The notes: a model not told the origin generated them from the sequence alone. Shown: positions 1 through 8,898, counted from the first letter of the stretch. The stretch: 64,000 bases of DNA from an uncultured Prevotellaceae bacterium (GCA_947176895.1 CAMWSK010000011.1:1-64000); one strand, 5' to 3'. A program made the numbers and translations.

Positions 1-378
1 ACACAGATTCCTGCATTCTTTCATATCACGGAAGCATCCGTACACGATTCTAAAGTTATGATTGAAATTCCTTATGAACCAAGCCCTTATTACATCTCTG
101 ACCGCGGTTATAACAACTTCAAAATGCTGTATAAAATTCATCAATATCATTTTGAACAATTTGAATCAATTCCATATTTACTCAATTCATGTCATTATAT
201 CCCAATCTCTTGCCAAGAGATTGGACGTTTTGCACAACATGTTGTTTTTTCCTCATCCGTGTGCTTGGATGTAAAGCCTATCTGCTCTGCCAATTTTTTA
301 CATAACGGCAAATCCACGGATTGTCCTTTTTCGGAACTAAAAAAGAAACATGGAAATGACACCGCATCGTTTCAATAA
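1..378 (+). pseudogene. IS4-family transposase remnant, truncated on both sides
   Basis: The frame is open from the first base of the window, so the 5' part lies outside. The first 48 codons read like the middle of a Bacteroidetes IS4-family (DDE) transposase: HITEASVHDSK, then EIPYEP, then YYISDRGYNNFKMLYKIH. The DRGY segment carries the second catalytic aspartate of the family. After about position 144 the resemblance stops abruptly and the reading frame drifts through unrelated sequence to a stop at 376-378, so the C-terminal region with the catalytic glutamate (YREK signature) is missing. It is a decayed, non-functional element end. The recognisable part is 1-144; the rest is only an open frame. 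Family assignment is from motif memory. Confidence 0.75.
202..224. repeat. 11-bp perfect inverted repeat
   Basis: CCAATCTCTTG at 202-212 and CAAGAGATTGG at 214-224 are exact reverse complements around a single central base. It lies in the non-coding tail of the transposase remnant. It has operator-like geometry or could be a small hairpin. No T-run follows, so it is not a standard terminator. Function unknown. Confidence 0.5.
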
Positions 379-461
379 AAACATGAGCATGTTTAGGGCA
401 AAACATGTTCATGTTTTTCAAAAACGTGTTGATGTTTTGCCTCAAATGCCGCGGTGTTTTT
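376..461. repeat. Phased palindrome array 1 (4 units)
   Basis: Four imperfect palindromes have centres at 386/387, 408/409, 429/430 and 451/452, giving spacings of 22, 21 and 22 bp. Cores are CATGA/GCATG, CATGT/TCATG, CGTGT/TGATG and a weaker TGCCG/CGGTG, each with A-rich bases on the left and T-rich bases on the right. The array lies between the IS remnant and the 3' end of the WYL-like gene. Same family as the arrays at 9041, 20581, 29197, 33680, 41783 and 56840. Confidence 0.8.
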
Positions 462-604
462 ACGGTAGACCCGCAATGTATGATCGGGTATCTTCAATGA
501 TTTGATTTCCAATATGAAGAGATGTCCCATACATTTTTGCCATGGGGGCATGAACTTCCCCGAGGACGAGCGATATGGATTGTCCGATTTTTCCTAAATA
601 AATG

Positions 605-642
605 TTAATGCGCTTCGAGCCTTTTTGCCGGAAGCGCATTAA
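605..642 (-). terminator. Stem-loop downstream of the WYL-like gene
   Basis: TTAATGCGCTTC at 605-616 pairs perfectly with GAAGCGCATTAA at 631-642 around a 14-base loop. It starts about 25 bases past the stop of the minus-strand gene ending at 668, the right place for a terminator, although the following T-run is poor. A small open frame across it (460-684) is best seen as chance. Confidence 0.5.
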
Positions 643-667
643 TAAAAGGGTAGGGGATTCTCTTTTT

Positions 668-1387
668 TCAGAACAGCTCGTCAAACAGACTTAGCTGTTC
701 CCCTTCATGATGCTTGGCAGCCGACGGCTGTTCCTCGCCATTTTCTTCATGTCCTTCAGCAACGGCGAGCGAGGCCATGCCCTCCTTAATCCATGAAGGG
801 TTGGCCTGTTTGGTGTAGATGCCGAACAGGGCCTGCATTTCCCGCGCCATTTCCTGGCGCAACTCGTCAGGGAAAAGCACCTCGACATCGGAGCGGTAGG
901 ACCAAAGCAACTGCTTCAACTCGTCGTCTATGGGGATGTTGACGGCAAACAACTCGCGCCCCGTTTCCTCCAGCGCGGCTCCACGGAGGTGAAGCACCAG
1001 TGCCTCGGCGCCCTCCACCGATTCCAGTGAGGATAACGTTTGTCGGGGAGAGGTGTCGGCATTGTAAAGCGTTTGCGCCTGACGTAGCAGGGGATTGGTC
1101 CATTTCACATTCACATACCGCAGGATTCGCTTGTGCCCGCGACGGAACCGGGGCTCCAGACGTCCTCCGCGACGCTCAAACAAATCCACATCGAGCTGCA
1201 GTTGGCGTTTGCTGCACTTGTAGGTCCGCTTGAATTGCTTCAGCTGACGGTTGACATGAGCCAAAAGGCTTCTCACGTTGCCCGTTTCTGTGTCACGCGG
1301 TCCACCCATATAAAATTCGAGTTCGGTATTGCGCAGGCACTCGTCCAGTATCTGCCAACGCAGTCTTTGCAGGTCGTTTACAATCAT
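668..1387 (-). CDS. WYL-family-like transcriptional regulator lacking a clear WYL core
   Basis: This 239-residue protein resembles Bacteroidetes WYL-domain regulators at both ends but not in the middle. The N-terminus (about residues 6-95) matches the winged-helix region: RWQILDECLRN, then SKRQLQLDVDLFE, then a basic GHKRILRYVNV segment. Residues about 150-195 (FAVNIPIDDELKQLLWSY to LFGIY) match the C-terminal WCX extension. Only about 55 residues lie between, too few for a normal WYL domain, and no W-Y-L signature is visible; the family is usually about 300-340 residues long. The C-terminus is charged and ends in LSLFDELF. A promoter (-33 TTG, -7 TATCTTTG at 1416-1423) precedes the ATG at 1387. 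It is monocistronic. DNA binding is inferred; the ligand is unknown. Confidence 0.5.
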   Translation of the reverse strand: MIVNDLQRLRWQILDECLRNTELEFYMGGPRDTETGNVRSLLAHVNRQLKQFKRTYKCSKRQLQLDVDLFERRGGRLEPRFRRGHKRILRYVNVKWTNPLLRQAQTLYNADTSPRQTLSSLESVEGAEALVLHLRGAALEETGRELFAVNIPIDDELKQLLWSYRSDVEVLFPDELRQEMAREMQALFGIYTKQANPSWIKEGMASLAVAEGHEENGEEQPSAAKHHEGEQLSLFDELF

Positions 1388-1415
1388 GGTATGCAGTTTG
1401 TTGCTTATTTGCGGG

Positions 1416-1446
1416 CAAAGATAGTGCTTCTTAGGCGTAAAAGCAA
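1416..1446 (-). promoter_or_regulatory. Bacteroidetes-type promoter of the WYL-like gene
   Basis: Read on the minus strand, TTG (1446-1444) is followed after 20 bases by TATCTTTG (1423-1416), matching the TTTG/TAnnTTTG promoter of the primary sigma factor of this phylum. The start codon at 1387 is 28 bases downstream. Confidence 0.7.
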
Positions 1447-1506
1447 GATAAATTTCATGCCGAATTGTTTTTTTGCCTCTTTGGGATGTTTTTTTTGCTT
1501 AATTAC

Positions 1507-1537
1507 TTGCGATTTAAGTAAAATGGAGTTACATTTG
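1507..1537 (+). promoter_or_regulatory. Promoter of the HU gene
   Basis: TTG at 1507-1509, a 20-base spacer and TACATTTG at 1530-1537 fit the Bacteroidetes -33/-7 pattern. The leader to the ATG at 1582 is about 40 bases and AT-rich with no Shine-Dalgarno motif. Confidence 0.7.
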
Positions 1538-1581
1538 CGTTGATGCAATTGCATTAATAAACCATTTTAAACAAACGTACT

Positions 1582-1854
1582 ATGAACAAGACAGAGTTGA
1601 TTGCAAAGGTTGCCGAGGTAGCAGGCTTGAGCAAAGTGGATTCAAAGAAGGCCATCGAGGCTGCTATCGAGGCAGTGAAGGCATCTCTGAAAGCGGGTGA
1701 GAAGGTGCAGATTCCCGGTATCATCACCTTGGATGTTACAGAGCGCGGCGAGCGCACGGGCAAGAATCCCCGCACGGGCGAGACGTTCACCATTCCTGCC
1801 AAGAAGGTCATCAAGATCAAGGCCGGTAGTGAGCTGAACGCCGTGGTGAAATAA
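1582..1854 (+). CDS. HU family DNA-binding protein
   Basis: A 90-residue nucleoid protein of the HU/IHF family, full length for the family. It begins MNKTELIAKVAEVAGLSK, the typical helical dimerisation half, and contains ERGERTGKNPRTGE, the basic DNA-wrapping arm with the conserved NP pair that intercalates into DNA, then the closing AKKVIKIKAGSEL strand. As a dimer it bends and compacts DNA without strict sequence choice. It is monocistronic with its own promoter at 1507-1537 and a strong terminator at 1902-1935. Bacteroidetes genomes usually carry several paralogues, so the specific role of this copy cannot be told. Confidence 0.95.
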   Translation: MNKTELIAKVAEVAGLSKVDSKKAIEAAIEAVKASLKAGEKVQIPGIITLDVTERGERTGKNPRTGETFTIPAKKVIKIKAGSELNAVVK

Positions 1855-1901
1855 AAGGTAAGCCGTTTGCTCAACTTAAGAAGAAATACCCTATACTGAA
1901 G

Positions 1902-1935
1902 GAGGACGAAGCCCCGGGCTTTGCCCTCTTTTTTT
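1902..1935 (+). terminator. Rho-independent terminator of the HU gene
   Basis: A GC-rich stem (GAGG outside, AAGCCC/GGGCTT inside, CCTC closing) is followed directly by an eight-T run. It sits 48 bases past the HU stop and just before the cysC promoter. Confidence 0.85.
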
Positions 1936-1966
1936 GCTTTTATACATCTGTCTCGCAGTTTTTTTG

Positions 1967-1974
1967 TACCTTTG
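1967..1974 (+). promoter_or_regulatory. -7 box of the cys/sulfotransferase operon
   Basis: TACCTTTG is a perfect TAnnTTTG element 26 bases before the cysC ATG. The matching -33 TTTG is not convincing at the usual distance, so the promoter may be weak or activator-dependent. Confidence 0.55.
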
Positions 1975-2000
1975 CAGGATAAAATCATCGGTACACGACA

Positions 2001-2591
2001 ATGGCAGAAAACATTTATCCCATCTATAAACAGATGCTCGGCCGTGAGGAGAAGGAACGCCTCTTGGGCCAGCACGGAGTGATGGTGTGGTTCACCGGGC
2101 TGAGCGGAAGCGGAAAGAGTACCGTGGCTCTGGGCGTAGAGCGCGAATTGCAAAAGCGCGGCCTGGTGTCGCAGATTCTGGACGGCGACAACATACGTCA
2201 CGGCATCAACAGCGATCTGGGCTTTTCCGTGGAGGACAGGAGAGAAAACATCCGCCGCATTGCCGAGATTGGCAAGCTGTTTGTGGGTAACGGCATCATC
2301 ACCTTGGCCTGTTTTGTCAGTCCCACCGAAGAAATCCGCCGTATGGCATGCGACATCATCGGTAAGGATGATTTTCTGGAGGTGTATGTAAGCACCTCGC
2401 TGGAGGAATGTGAGCGCCGTGACGTGAAGGGACTTTATGCCAAGGCCCGACGCGGAGAGGTGAAGGATTTCACGGGTATCAGCTCTGTTTTCGAAGCCCC
2501 GGAGAATCCGGCCTTGAGCATCAACACCGGGGAGCTGACGCTGGAGGAAAGTGTGATGGCCGTGGTGAACCTTATTCTAAACAAGCAATAA
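2001..2591 (+). CDS. cysC: Adenylyl-sulfate kinase (APS kinase)
   Basis: It phosphorylates adenosine 5'-phosphosulfate at the 3' position to give PAPS, the universal sulfate donor. At 196 residues it is of normal size. The Walker A loop GLSGSGKST is at residues 33-41 and the APS-binding DGDNIRHG segment at 61-68. A later [15 protein letters not shown] stretch ([15 protein letters not shown]) is also typical of CysC. It is the first gene of a four-gene run with cysD, cysN and a sulfotransferase, so its PAPS probably feeds sulfation. No PAPS reductase or sulfite reductase gene is nearby. Acts in the cytoplasm. Confidence 0.96.
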   Translation: MAENIYPIYKQMLGREEKERLLGQHGVMVWFTGLSGSGKSTVALGVERELQKRGLVSQILDGDNIRHGINSDLGFSVEDRRENIRRIAEIGKLFVGNGIITLACFVSPTEEIRRMACDIIGKDDFLEVYVSTSLEECERRDVKGLYAKARRGEVKDFTGISSVFEAPENPALSINTGELTLEESVMAVVNLILNKQ

Positions 2592-2619
2592 CACAACACA
2601 TACACATATTATTATATAT

Positions 2620-3528
2620 ATGGAGAATTACAATCTTTCGCATCTGAAAGAATTGGAGACCGAGAGCATCCACATCATCCGCGAGGTGGCTGCCGAGTTC
2701 GAGAATCCCGTGATGCTCTACAGTATCGGCAAGGACAGTTCTGTGATGGTTCGCCTGGCCGAGAAAGCCTTTGCCCCCGGCAAGGTGCCTTTCCCCCTGA
2801 TGCACATCGACAGCAAATGGAAGTTCAAGGAGATGATTGAGTTCCGCGACAACTATGCCAAGAAGTATGGCTGGGACCTGATCGTCGAGAGCAATATGGA
2901 GGCCTTTGAAGCCGGTGTAGGCCCCTTTACCCACGGCAGCAAGGTGCATACCGACCTGATGAAGACGAAGGCTTTGCTGGACGCGCTGGCCAAGTATAAG
3001 TTTGACGCTGCCTTTGGCGGTGCACGCCGCGATGAGGAGAAAAGCCGTGCCAAGGAGCGCATCTTCTCTTTCCGCGACAAGTTCAACCAATGGGACCCCA
3101 AGAACCAGCGTCCCGAGTTGTGGGACATCTACAACAGCCGCATACACAAAGGCGAAAGCATCCGTGTGTTCCCCCTGAGCAACTGGACCGAGCTGGACAT
3201 CTGGCAGTATATACGTCTGGAGAACATTCCCATCGTGCCCCTCTATTTTGCCAAGAAACGCCCGGTGGTGGAAATTGACGGCAATCTGATTATGCCCGAT
3301 GACGACCGTCTGCCGGCAGAATACCGCGACAGGATTCAGGAGAAGATGATCCGCTTCCGCACCTTGGGCTGCTGGCCTTTGACGGGTGCCGTGGAGAGCG
3401 AGGCTTCCACCATCGAGGAGATTGTGGAGGAGATGATGACCACTACCAAGAGCGAGCGCACCACCCGTGTGATAGACTTCGACCAGGAGGCGTCCATGGA
3501 GCAGAAGAAGCGCGAAGGTTATTTCTAA
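2620..3528 (+). CDS. cysD: Sulfate adenylyltransferase small subunit
   Basis: CysD is the catalytic ATP-sulfurylase subunit that, with the GTPase CysN, makes APS from ATP and sulfate. It has 302 residues, as usual for CysD. The PP-loop nucleotide motif appears as [10 protein letters not shown] (residues 34-43). [20 protein letters not shown] and the C-terminal [19 protein letters not shown] are hallmark CysD segments. It lies 28 bases after cysC and 12 bases before cysN, so the three are one transcript. A long antisense open frame across cysD and cysN is a coding shadow. Confidence 0.97.
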   Translation: MENYNLSHLKELETESIHIIREVAAEFENPVMLYSIGKDSSVMVRLAEKAFAPGKVPFPLMHIDSKWKFKEMIEFRDNYAKKYGWDLIVESNMEAFEAGVGPFTHGSKVHTDLMKTKALLDALAKYKFDAAFGGARRDEEKSRAKERIFSFRDKFNQWDPKNQRPELWDIYNSRIHKGESIRVFPLSNWTELDIWQYIRLENIPIVPLYFAKKRPVVEIDGNLIMPDDDRLPAEYRDRIQEKMIRFRTLGCWPLTGAVESEASTIEEIVEEMMTTTKSERTTRVIDFDQEASMEQKKREGYF

Positions 3529-3540
3529 ACAACAGCACCT

Positions 3541-4974
3541 ATGGAACAAAGTAAAATGGATATAAAGGCATTCCTGGATGCCGATGAAAAGAAAGATTTG
3601 TTGCGTCTGCTCACGGCCGGTTCGGTGGACGACGGCAAAAGTACCCTGATCGGTCGTCTCCTGTTTGACAGCAAGAAACTGTATGAGGACCAGCTGACCG
3701 CCTTGGAGCGTGATTCGAAACGTGTGGGTAATGCCGGTGCGGGAAAAATCGATTATGCCCTGTTGCTGGATGGGCTGAAGGCTGAACGCGAGGAGGGTAT
3801 CACCATTGATGTGGCCTATCGCTATTTCTCTACCAACAAACGCAAGTTTATCATTGCCGACACTCCGGGACATGAGCAGTACACCCGCAACATGATTACG
3901 GGAGGCAGCACGGCTAACCTGGCCATCATCCTGGTGGATGCACGTACCGGAGTCATCACGCAGACCCGTCGCCACACGTTCCTGGTAAGCCTTTTGGGCA
4001 TCAAGCATGTGGTGCTTGCCGTGAACAAGATGGATTTGGTGGACTTTGACGAAAACGTATTCAACAACATCCGAAAAGAGTATCAGCAATTGGTTGACCG
4101 ACTGGATATCGAGGACGTGAGCTATTTCCCCCTCAGCGCCTTGGAGGGCGACAACGTGGTGGAGAAGAGCGACCGCACGCCTTGGTACGAGGGACCGGCC
4201 TTGCTCGACTTTCTGGAGACGGTGCCCATCCATCTGGACCGTAACATGAAAGATTTCCGTTACCCCGTGCAGTATGTACTTCGTCCCAATCTGGATTTCC
4301 GCGGCTTCTGCGGCAAAATCGCTTCGGGCGTGGTGAGGAAAGGTGACGAGGTGGTGGCCCTGCCCAGCATGAAGCACTCACGTGTGAAGGGTATCCATAC
4401 CTATGAGGGCGAACTGGATGAGGCCTTCTGCCCCATGTCGCCCGTTATTACCTTGGAGGACGAAATCGACATCTCGCGTGGTGAGATGATTGTCCACCCC
4501 GATAATATTCCTTACATCGGCCGTAATTTCGAGGCCATGCTGGTGTGGATGGACGAGGAACCGATGGACAGGAACAAGCAGTTCTTCATCAAGCACAATA
4601 CCAACACGTCACGCAGCGTTATCCAAAGCATCGAATACCGTGTGGATGTGAACACCATGGAGCATCTGGCACCCGAATCGTTCAAGCTGAACGAGATTGG
4701 TTGCGTACACATCACCACGGCAAAGAGTCTTTATTTCGATGCCTACAAGAAGAACAAGCAGACGGGTGCATTCATCCTTATCGACCCCATCACTAACTAC
4801 ACCAGTGCCGTTGGCATGATTGTCCGCCCTCTTGAGGAGGATTCAATGAACGTAATCGAGGTTCCCACCATCGACATGAAGAAACTGGGTATTGGCGGGG
4901 AGCACACCGAAGCACTGGAAAAGGCTGTGAAGGAACTTAATCGTCAGGGCATTGAAGTTAAACTCGTCAAGTAA
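3541..4974 (+). CDS. cysN: Sulfate adenylyltransferase large subunit (GTPase)
   Basis: CysN is the EF-Tu-like GTPase that drives APS formation by CysD. The 477-residue protein has G1 GSVDDGKST at 27-35, a switch-[14 protein letters not shown] near residue 107 and the G4 NKMDLVD near 162, followed by two beta-barrel domains. There is no fused C-terminal APS kinase domain, which fits the separate cysC upstream. It is 12 bases after cysD; the next gene begins 9 bases after its stop. ATP sulfurylase is assembled from this subunit and CysD in the cytoplasm. Confidence 0.97.
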   Translation: MEQSKMDIKAFLDADEKKDLLRLLTAGSVDDGKSTLIGRLLFDSKKLYEDQLTALERDSKRVGNAGAGKIDYALLLDGLKAEREEGITIDVAYRYFSTNKRKFIIADTPGHEQYTRNMITGGSTANLAIILVDARTGVITQTRRHTFLVSLLGIKHVVLAVNKMDLVDFDENVFNNIRKEYQQLVDRLDIEDVSYFPLSALEGDNVVEKSDRTPWYEGPALLDFLETVPIHLDRNMKDFRYPVQYVLRPNLDFRGFCGKIASGVVRKGDEVVALPSMKHSRVKGIHTYEGELDEAFCPMSPVITLEDEIDISRGEMIVHPDNIPYIGRNFEAMLVWMDEEPMDRNKQFFIKHNTNTSRSVIQSIEYRVDVNTMEHLAPESFKLNEIGCVHITTAKSLYFDAYKKNKQTGAFILIDPITNYTSAVGMIVRPLEEDSMNVIEVPTIDMKKLGIGGEHTEALEKAVKELNRQGIEVKLVK

Positions 4975-4983
4975 GTATTGTCT

Positions 4984-6105
4984 ATGGGATTGATTGAATT
5001 CAGCAAACTTCCGGTCAACACTCTTGTGGGTGCCGATTGGAAGACCTTCAAAATATTGAACAAAGACCAACATGTCGCGAAGAATAAGCGTGGCAAGTAC
5101 TATCTTACCAAGATTATCTGCCGCATATTGAGTGTTCTTTCTCCATTGCAGGAACGTAAATACAGGAAAAAACTGAAGAACCAGCCTCTGCAACACGACC
5201 CTGTGTTTATCTTGGGTCATTGGCGCAGTGGCACCACCTTCGTCCACAACATCTTCGCGCAAGACCCTCGATTTGGCTTCACCACTACGTATCAGACGGT
5301 ATTTCCCCATTATGTGATGGCCATGCAGTGGCTGTTCAAGCCTGTCATGGGGTGGCTCATGCCCAACCATCGCCCCACGGACAACATGGAACTGGCGCCC
5401 GACCTGCCACAGGAAGAGGAGTTTGCCTTGCAGAACACCTGCCCCTACAGCTACTACAACTTCTGGTTCTATCCCGAAAGGATGCAGGAATATTGCGATC
5501 GTTTTCTGACGATGAAAGACGCCATTTCGGATGAGATTGCCGATTTCAAGGACAAGTTCGACAAGCTGGTGAAGATCAGTCTGTGGAACTCTCGCCGAGG
5601 CGTGAAGGATGCCCAGTATCTGAGCAAGAACCCTCCGCACACAGGTCGCGTGAAAACTCTTGTCGAGATGTATCCCAATGCGAAGTTCATCTTCTTGATG
5701 CGCAATCCCTATACGGTGTTCGAGAGCAGCCGCTCGTTCTTTACGAACACCATCGCGCCGCTTGAATTGCATTCCATCTCCTTGGAAGAGATGGAGAAGA
5801 ACATCCTGCGCAATTATGTCGAGCTGTATAACGCTTATCAGGAGCAGAAGAGGTACATCCCCGAAGGAAATCTCTATGAGATTCGTTTTGAAGATATCGA
5901 GAAGGACGCGCTGGGAATCACCGAGAAGATTTACCACGACCTGCAGATTCCCGGGTGGGAAGAGGCCAAACCTGCCATTGTAAAGTATATCAATGGCAAG
6001 AAGAGCTACAAGAAGAACAAGTATGAATACGACAAACGTACGGTTCAATTGGTGAACGAGGCTTGGGGACCCATCCTTGACGAGTGGGGGTACGAGCGTT
6101 TGTAA
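4984..6105 (+). CDS. PAPS-dependent sulfotransferase
   Basis: This 373-residue protein transfers sulfate from PAPS to an unknown acceptor. The 5'-phosphosulfate loop LGHWRSGTTFVHNIF lies at about residues 77-91, and the 3'-phosphate site FLMRNPYTVFESSRSF near 240. It has no signal peptide. The ATG at 4984 is preferred; a TTG six bases earlier is possible. It directly follows cysN and closes the sulfate-activation operon, so donor synthesis and use are coupled. Known family context: a Bacteroides thetaiotaomicron sulfotransferase in a similar cys cluster has been linked to steroid/cholesterol sulfation. Whether this protein shares the substrate is inference; a sulfolipid or glycan acceptor is equally possible. 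Confidence 0.9.
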   Translation: MGLIEFSKLPVNTLVGADWKTFKILNKDQHVAKNKRGKYYLTKIICRILSVLSPLQERKYRKKLKNQPLQHDPVFILGHWRSGTTFVHNIFAQDPRFGFTTTYQTVFPHYVMAMQWLFKPVMGWLMPNHRPTDNMELAPDLPQEEEFALQNTCPYSYYNFWFYPERMQEYCDRFLTMKDAISDEIADFKDKFDKLVKISLWNSRRGVKDAQYLSKNPPHTGRVKTLVEMYPNAKFIFLMRNPYTVFESSRSFFTNTIAPLELHSISLEEMEKNILRNYVELYNAYQEQKRYIPEGNLYEIRFEDIEKDALGITEKIYHDLQIPGWEEAKPAIVKYINGKKSYKKNKYEYDKRTVQLVNEAWGPILDEWGYERL

Positions 6106-6126
6106 GGCGATAAATAAATTCGAAGA

Positions 6127-6160
6127 GACTGTCTAACTTTGGTTGTTAGACAGTCCCTTT
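6127..6160 (+). terminator. Terminator of the sulfate-activation operon
   Basis: An 11-bp perfect stem, GACTGTCTAAC (6127-6137) with GTTAGACAGTC (6145-6155), a seven-base loop and a CCTTT tail, 21 bases after the sulfotransferase stop. Confidence 0.75.
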
Positions 6161-6208
6161 ATATTTGGCAGAAAAGCCTTCGGTATTAAGACAAAAAGCA
6201 TTAATCAT

Positions 6209-6251
6209 AAAAAGAAGAGCGTTGGGGAATCTCCTCAGCGCTCTTCTTTTT
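6209..6251. terminator. Bidirectional terminator between convergent genes
   Basis: AAAAAGAAGAGCG (6209-6221) is the exact complement of CGCTCTTCTTTTT (6239-6251), giving an A-run before and a T-run after the hairpin. It can stop transcripts from the sulfotransferase side and from the minus-strand amylase gene ending at 6318. Confidence 0.8.
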
Positions 6252-6317
6252 AATAGGTTATCCTTTACGTGTCTGATTCCAATGGCCTCACGATGAAATC
6301 TATGCTGTTCCTTTGGT

Positions 6318-8006
6318 TTAATCCAACTTGAACTTCAACATTCGTCCGTTGTTGGCCGGCACAAGAACACTGGTCGGGCGGTCGGATGCGAAAGAAATGT
6401 GATGGGGGTGGTCGGTGAGAAGTCCCTCAGCCTTCACATCATATTTCTCGGGCAAACCATATAACTCGAACACATGCCGAGGGATGTTTATCTGAACCTC
6501 CGTGTCAACATTGCCGAAGTTTGCCACCACCAATATCAGTTCCTTGTCCAACCGACGCAGAAAAGCATATTGTTTTCCGGGATTGAAACGAGGATTCCGC
6601 AGATTGGCGTACATCAAATCATAAAAATCGCCCTCACGAAGGGCATCTTCCTGGTTGCATAGGTTCAGGACTTTGCTATAGAACTGCTGAAGACTGACTT
6701 CGTCGGGAGTCAGTTTGCGGTTGTTGAACTTATTTCCGTTTCTCCATCTTCGTATCTTGTCAATACTCCAATAATCGAAGATGGTGGTTCGTCCGTCGCG
6801 ACCGCTAAAGCCCTCGGCATCCATACCACGTTCTCCCAATTCCTGACCGAAATAGATCATCATCGGATTGCGTCCCATACAAGAACTCACGATGAGGGGG
6901 GCACGTCCCTTATTAGGACTTCCTGCAAAGAACTCGCTGGCCAAACGCTGTTCATCGTGGTTTTCCAGGAAGTTAAGCATGTGGTCGCGAATGTCATCCA
7001 CATCCTGCCAACAGCGGGTGATGTCCGTCGCACCGGCATATCCGCAAGTCACGGCACGCAAGGTGTCATACAATCCGACCTTGTCATACAGGTAATCGAA
7101 ATGTCCTTGATGAATGAAATTGCGATATTCCCTGGGATTGTACACCTCTGCGATAAAAATGATGTTGGGATATTTGGCCTTTACCTGCGTAATGGCCCAC
7201 TTCCAAAACTCCACGGGCACCATCTCAGCCATATCACATCGGAAAGCATCAACCTCTTTGCCTGCCCAGAAGAGCAGGATGTCGAGCATCTTCTTCCAGG
7301 TGTTGGGCACCGGACTGAAATAAGTTTTATGTCCGTCGACATAATCGATACCGTAGTTCAGCTTCACCGTCTCATACCAATCGTTTTTACCCACCCAGGC
7401 ACTGAAATTGTCGTTACCTGTGGCACGTGCGGGATGCTCCGAATAGCCGCAAAGGTCGAAATCACCGGCCTGTAGCGGTTGGTTGGGGCTGTAATAGAAA
7501 TTGTTCTGAGGCGAGAAAGCCTGGTCCGTATTATCATCTTCGCCAAGATCCTTCACTCCATTGGGCTTGACATCACTATGATAACATCGGGCCACATGGT
7601 TCGGCACAAAATCCATTATCAGTTTGAGCCCTGCGTCGTGAGTTCTCTTAACCAGAGCCTCAAATTCCTTCATTCGGGCTGGGACACTGGTTGCAAGGTC
7701 GGGGTCGATGTCGTAATAATCCTTTATAGCATAGGGTGAACCTGCGCGGCCTTTGATTACTCCTGCATGGTCCCGGGGGATACCATACATGGAATGGTCT
7801 GTCTGAGTGGCATGCTCAATCAGACCCGTGTACCAAATATGCGTGGCTCCCAGGCCGGCAATCTGTTTAAGAGCTGTGGGGGTGAAGTCGTTCATCTTGC
7901 CACAGCCATTCTCTGATTGGCTGCCCCATGGGCGACATGTACGCAGGTCGTTACCGAACAAACGGGTAAAGACCTGGTAAATGATTATCTTTTGATGTGT
8001 GTGCAT
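6318..8006 (-). CDS. GH13 alpha-amylase family protein
   Basis: A 562-residue glycoside hydrolase of family 13 acting on alpha-1,4-glucans. The four conserved GH13 regions are all present: DFVPNH (residues 132-137), DAFRCD with the nucleophile Asp258, IAEVYNP with the acid/base Glu287, and ENHDEQR with the His350-Asp351 pair. No signal peptide is visible, so it is probably cytoplasmic and could act on glycogen or imported maltodextrins, in keeping with the glycogen genes at 15036-19287. The ATG at 8006 is chosen over a GTG at 8015; it lies just past the fabD stop, so the two minus-strand genes are probably co-transcribed. The exact specificity within GH13 is not determined. Confidence 0.92.
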   Translation of the reverse strand: MHTHQKIIIYQVFTRLFGNDLRTCRPWGSQSENGCGKMNDFTPTALKQIAGLGATHIWYTGLIEHATQTDHSMYGIPRDHAGVIKGRAGSPYAIKDYYDIDPDLATSVPARMKEFEALVKRTHDAGLKLIMDFVPNHVARCYHSDVKPNGVKDLGEDDNTDQAFSPQNNFYYSPNQPLQAGDFDLCGYSEHPARATGNDNFSAWVGKNDWYETVKLNYGIDYVDGHKTYFSPVPNTWKKMLDILLFWAGKEVDAFRCDMAEMVPVEFWKWAITQVKAKYPNIIFIAEVYNPREYRNFIHQGHFDYLYDKVGLYDTLRAVTCGYAGATDITRCWQDVDDIRDHMLNFLENHDEQRLASEFFAGSPNKGRAPLIVSSCMGRNPMMIYFGQELGERGMDAEGFSGRDGRTTIFDYWSIDKIRRWRNGNKFNNRKLTPDEVSLQQFYSKVLNLCNQEDALREGDFYDLMYANLRNPRFNPGKQYAFLRRLDKELILVVANFGNVDTEVQINIPRHVFELYGLPEKYDVKAEGLLTDHPHHISFASDRPTSVLVPANNGRMLKFKLD

Positions 8007-8007
8007 T

Positions 8008-8898
8008 TTAAACACCCTGGATGGTTACATCCAATCCCTTGGCAATCTTTGAAATCATGCCTTGCAAAGCTTTGCCGGGACCGCACTCGGTGAACTCGGT
8101 GGCACCTGCCGCCAACATATTCTGGACCTCCTGTGTCCAACGCACACTTGCAGTGAGCTGGGCAATCAGGTTCTGCTTGATCTCGTTGGCATCGGTGTGA
8201 GCCTTGCCGTCGACATTCTGGTATACGGGACACATAGGTGCCATGAATTCGGTTTCGGCAATGGCTTTCTCCAATTCTTCTTTGGCAGGTTGCATCAGAG
8301 GGGAATGGAAAGCACCGCCCACAGGCAAAGGCAGAGCACGTTTGGCACCGGCCTCCTTACATTTCTCACATGCAAGTTCCACGGCTTCCTTGTTACCGCT
8401 GATCACCAACTGGCCGGGATTGTTGTAGTTGGCACAGACAACGGGCTTCTCTTCGGTGCTGATTTCCGCACAAATCCGTTCAATCTGCTCATCGGGCAAT
8501 CCGATAATTGCCGCCATGCCACCGGGCACAACATCGCAGGCCTTTTGCATAGCCAAGGCACGTGCATGCACAAGTCGCAAAGCGTCCTCAAACTTCAAGG
8601 CGCCACTGGCAGCCAAAGCACTGAACTCACCCAAAGAATGGCCGCCGACCATATCGGGCTGGAACTCATCACCCAAGCAGATGGCTGTGATTACGCTATG
8701 AAGAAACACGGCAGGCTGGGTGACCTTTGTCTGTTTCAGGTCCTCTGCGGTGCCCTCAAACATAATGTCAGTAATGCGGAAACCTAAAATCTCGTTGGCC
8801 TTTTCAAACAACTCTTTTGCAGTTGCATTACTCTCATACAGGTCTTTACCCATACCTGTGAACTGTGCTCCCTGACCGGGGAAAACAAATGCTTTCAT
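8008..8898 (-). CDS. fabD: Malonyl-CoA:ACP transacylase
   Basis: FabD moves the malonyl group from CoA to acyl carrier protein for fatty acid elongation. The 296-residue protein starts MKAFVFPGQGAQ, has the nucleophile elbow GGHSLGEFSAL with Ser88, and later GGAFHSPLM with the catalytic histidine. The length is normal. A TACCTTTG -7 box lies on the minus strand at 8945-8952, 46 bases before the ATG. The downstream amylase gene starts within a few bases of its stop. The divergent region to carA holds palindrome array 2. Confidence 0.97.
   Translation of the reverse strand: MKAFVFPGQGAQFTGMGKDLYESNATAKELFEKANEILGFRITDIMFEGTAEDLKQTKVTQPAVFLHSVITAICLGDEFQPDMVGGHSLGEFSALAASGALKFEDALRLVHARALAMQKACDVVPGGMAAIIGLPDEQIERICAEISTEEKPVVCANYNNPGQLVISGNKEAVELACEKCKEAGAKRALPLPVGGAFHSPLMQPAKEELEKAIAETEFMAPMCPVYQNVDGKAHTDANEIKQNLIAQLTASVRWTQEVQNMLAAGATEFTECGPGKALQGMISKIAKGLDVTIQGV

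Noticed and set aside
460-684. 74-codon minus-strand open frame after the WYL-like gene
   Set aside because: Its first start is TTG, it overlaps the preceding gene's end, crosses a 12-bp terminator-like hairpin and matches no family I know.
2572-4377. 601-codon open frame antisense to cysD and cysN
   Set aside because: It runs exactly opposite two well-recognised genes, has low-complexity shadow composition and resembles no family. GC-rich third positions explain it. The same holds for long antisense frames at 4843-6048, 11665-12918, 17743-18672, 42821-44302 and 54742-56310.
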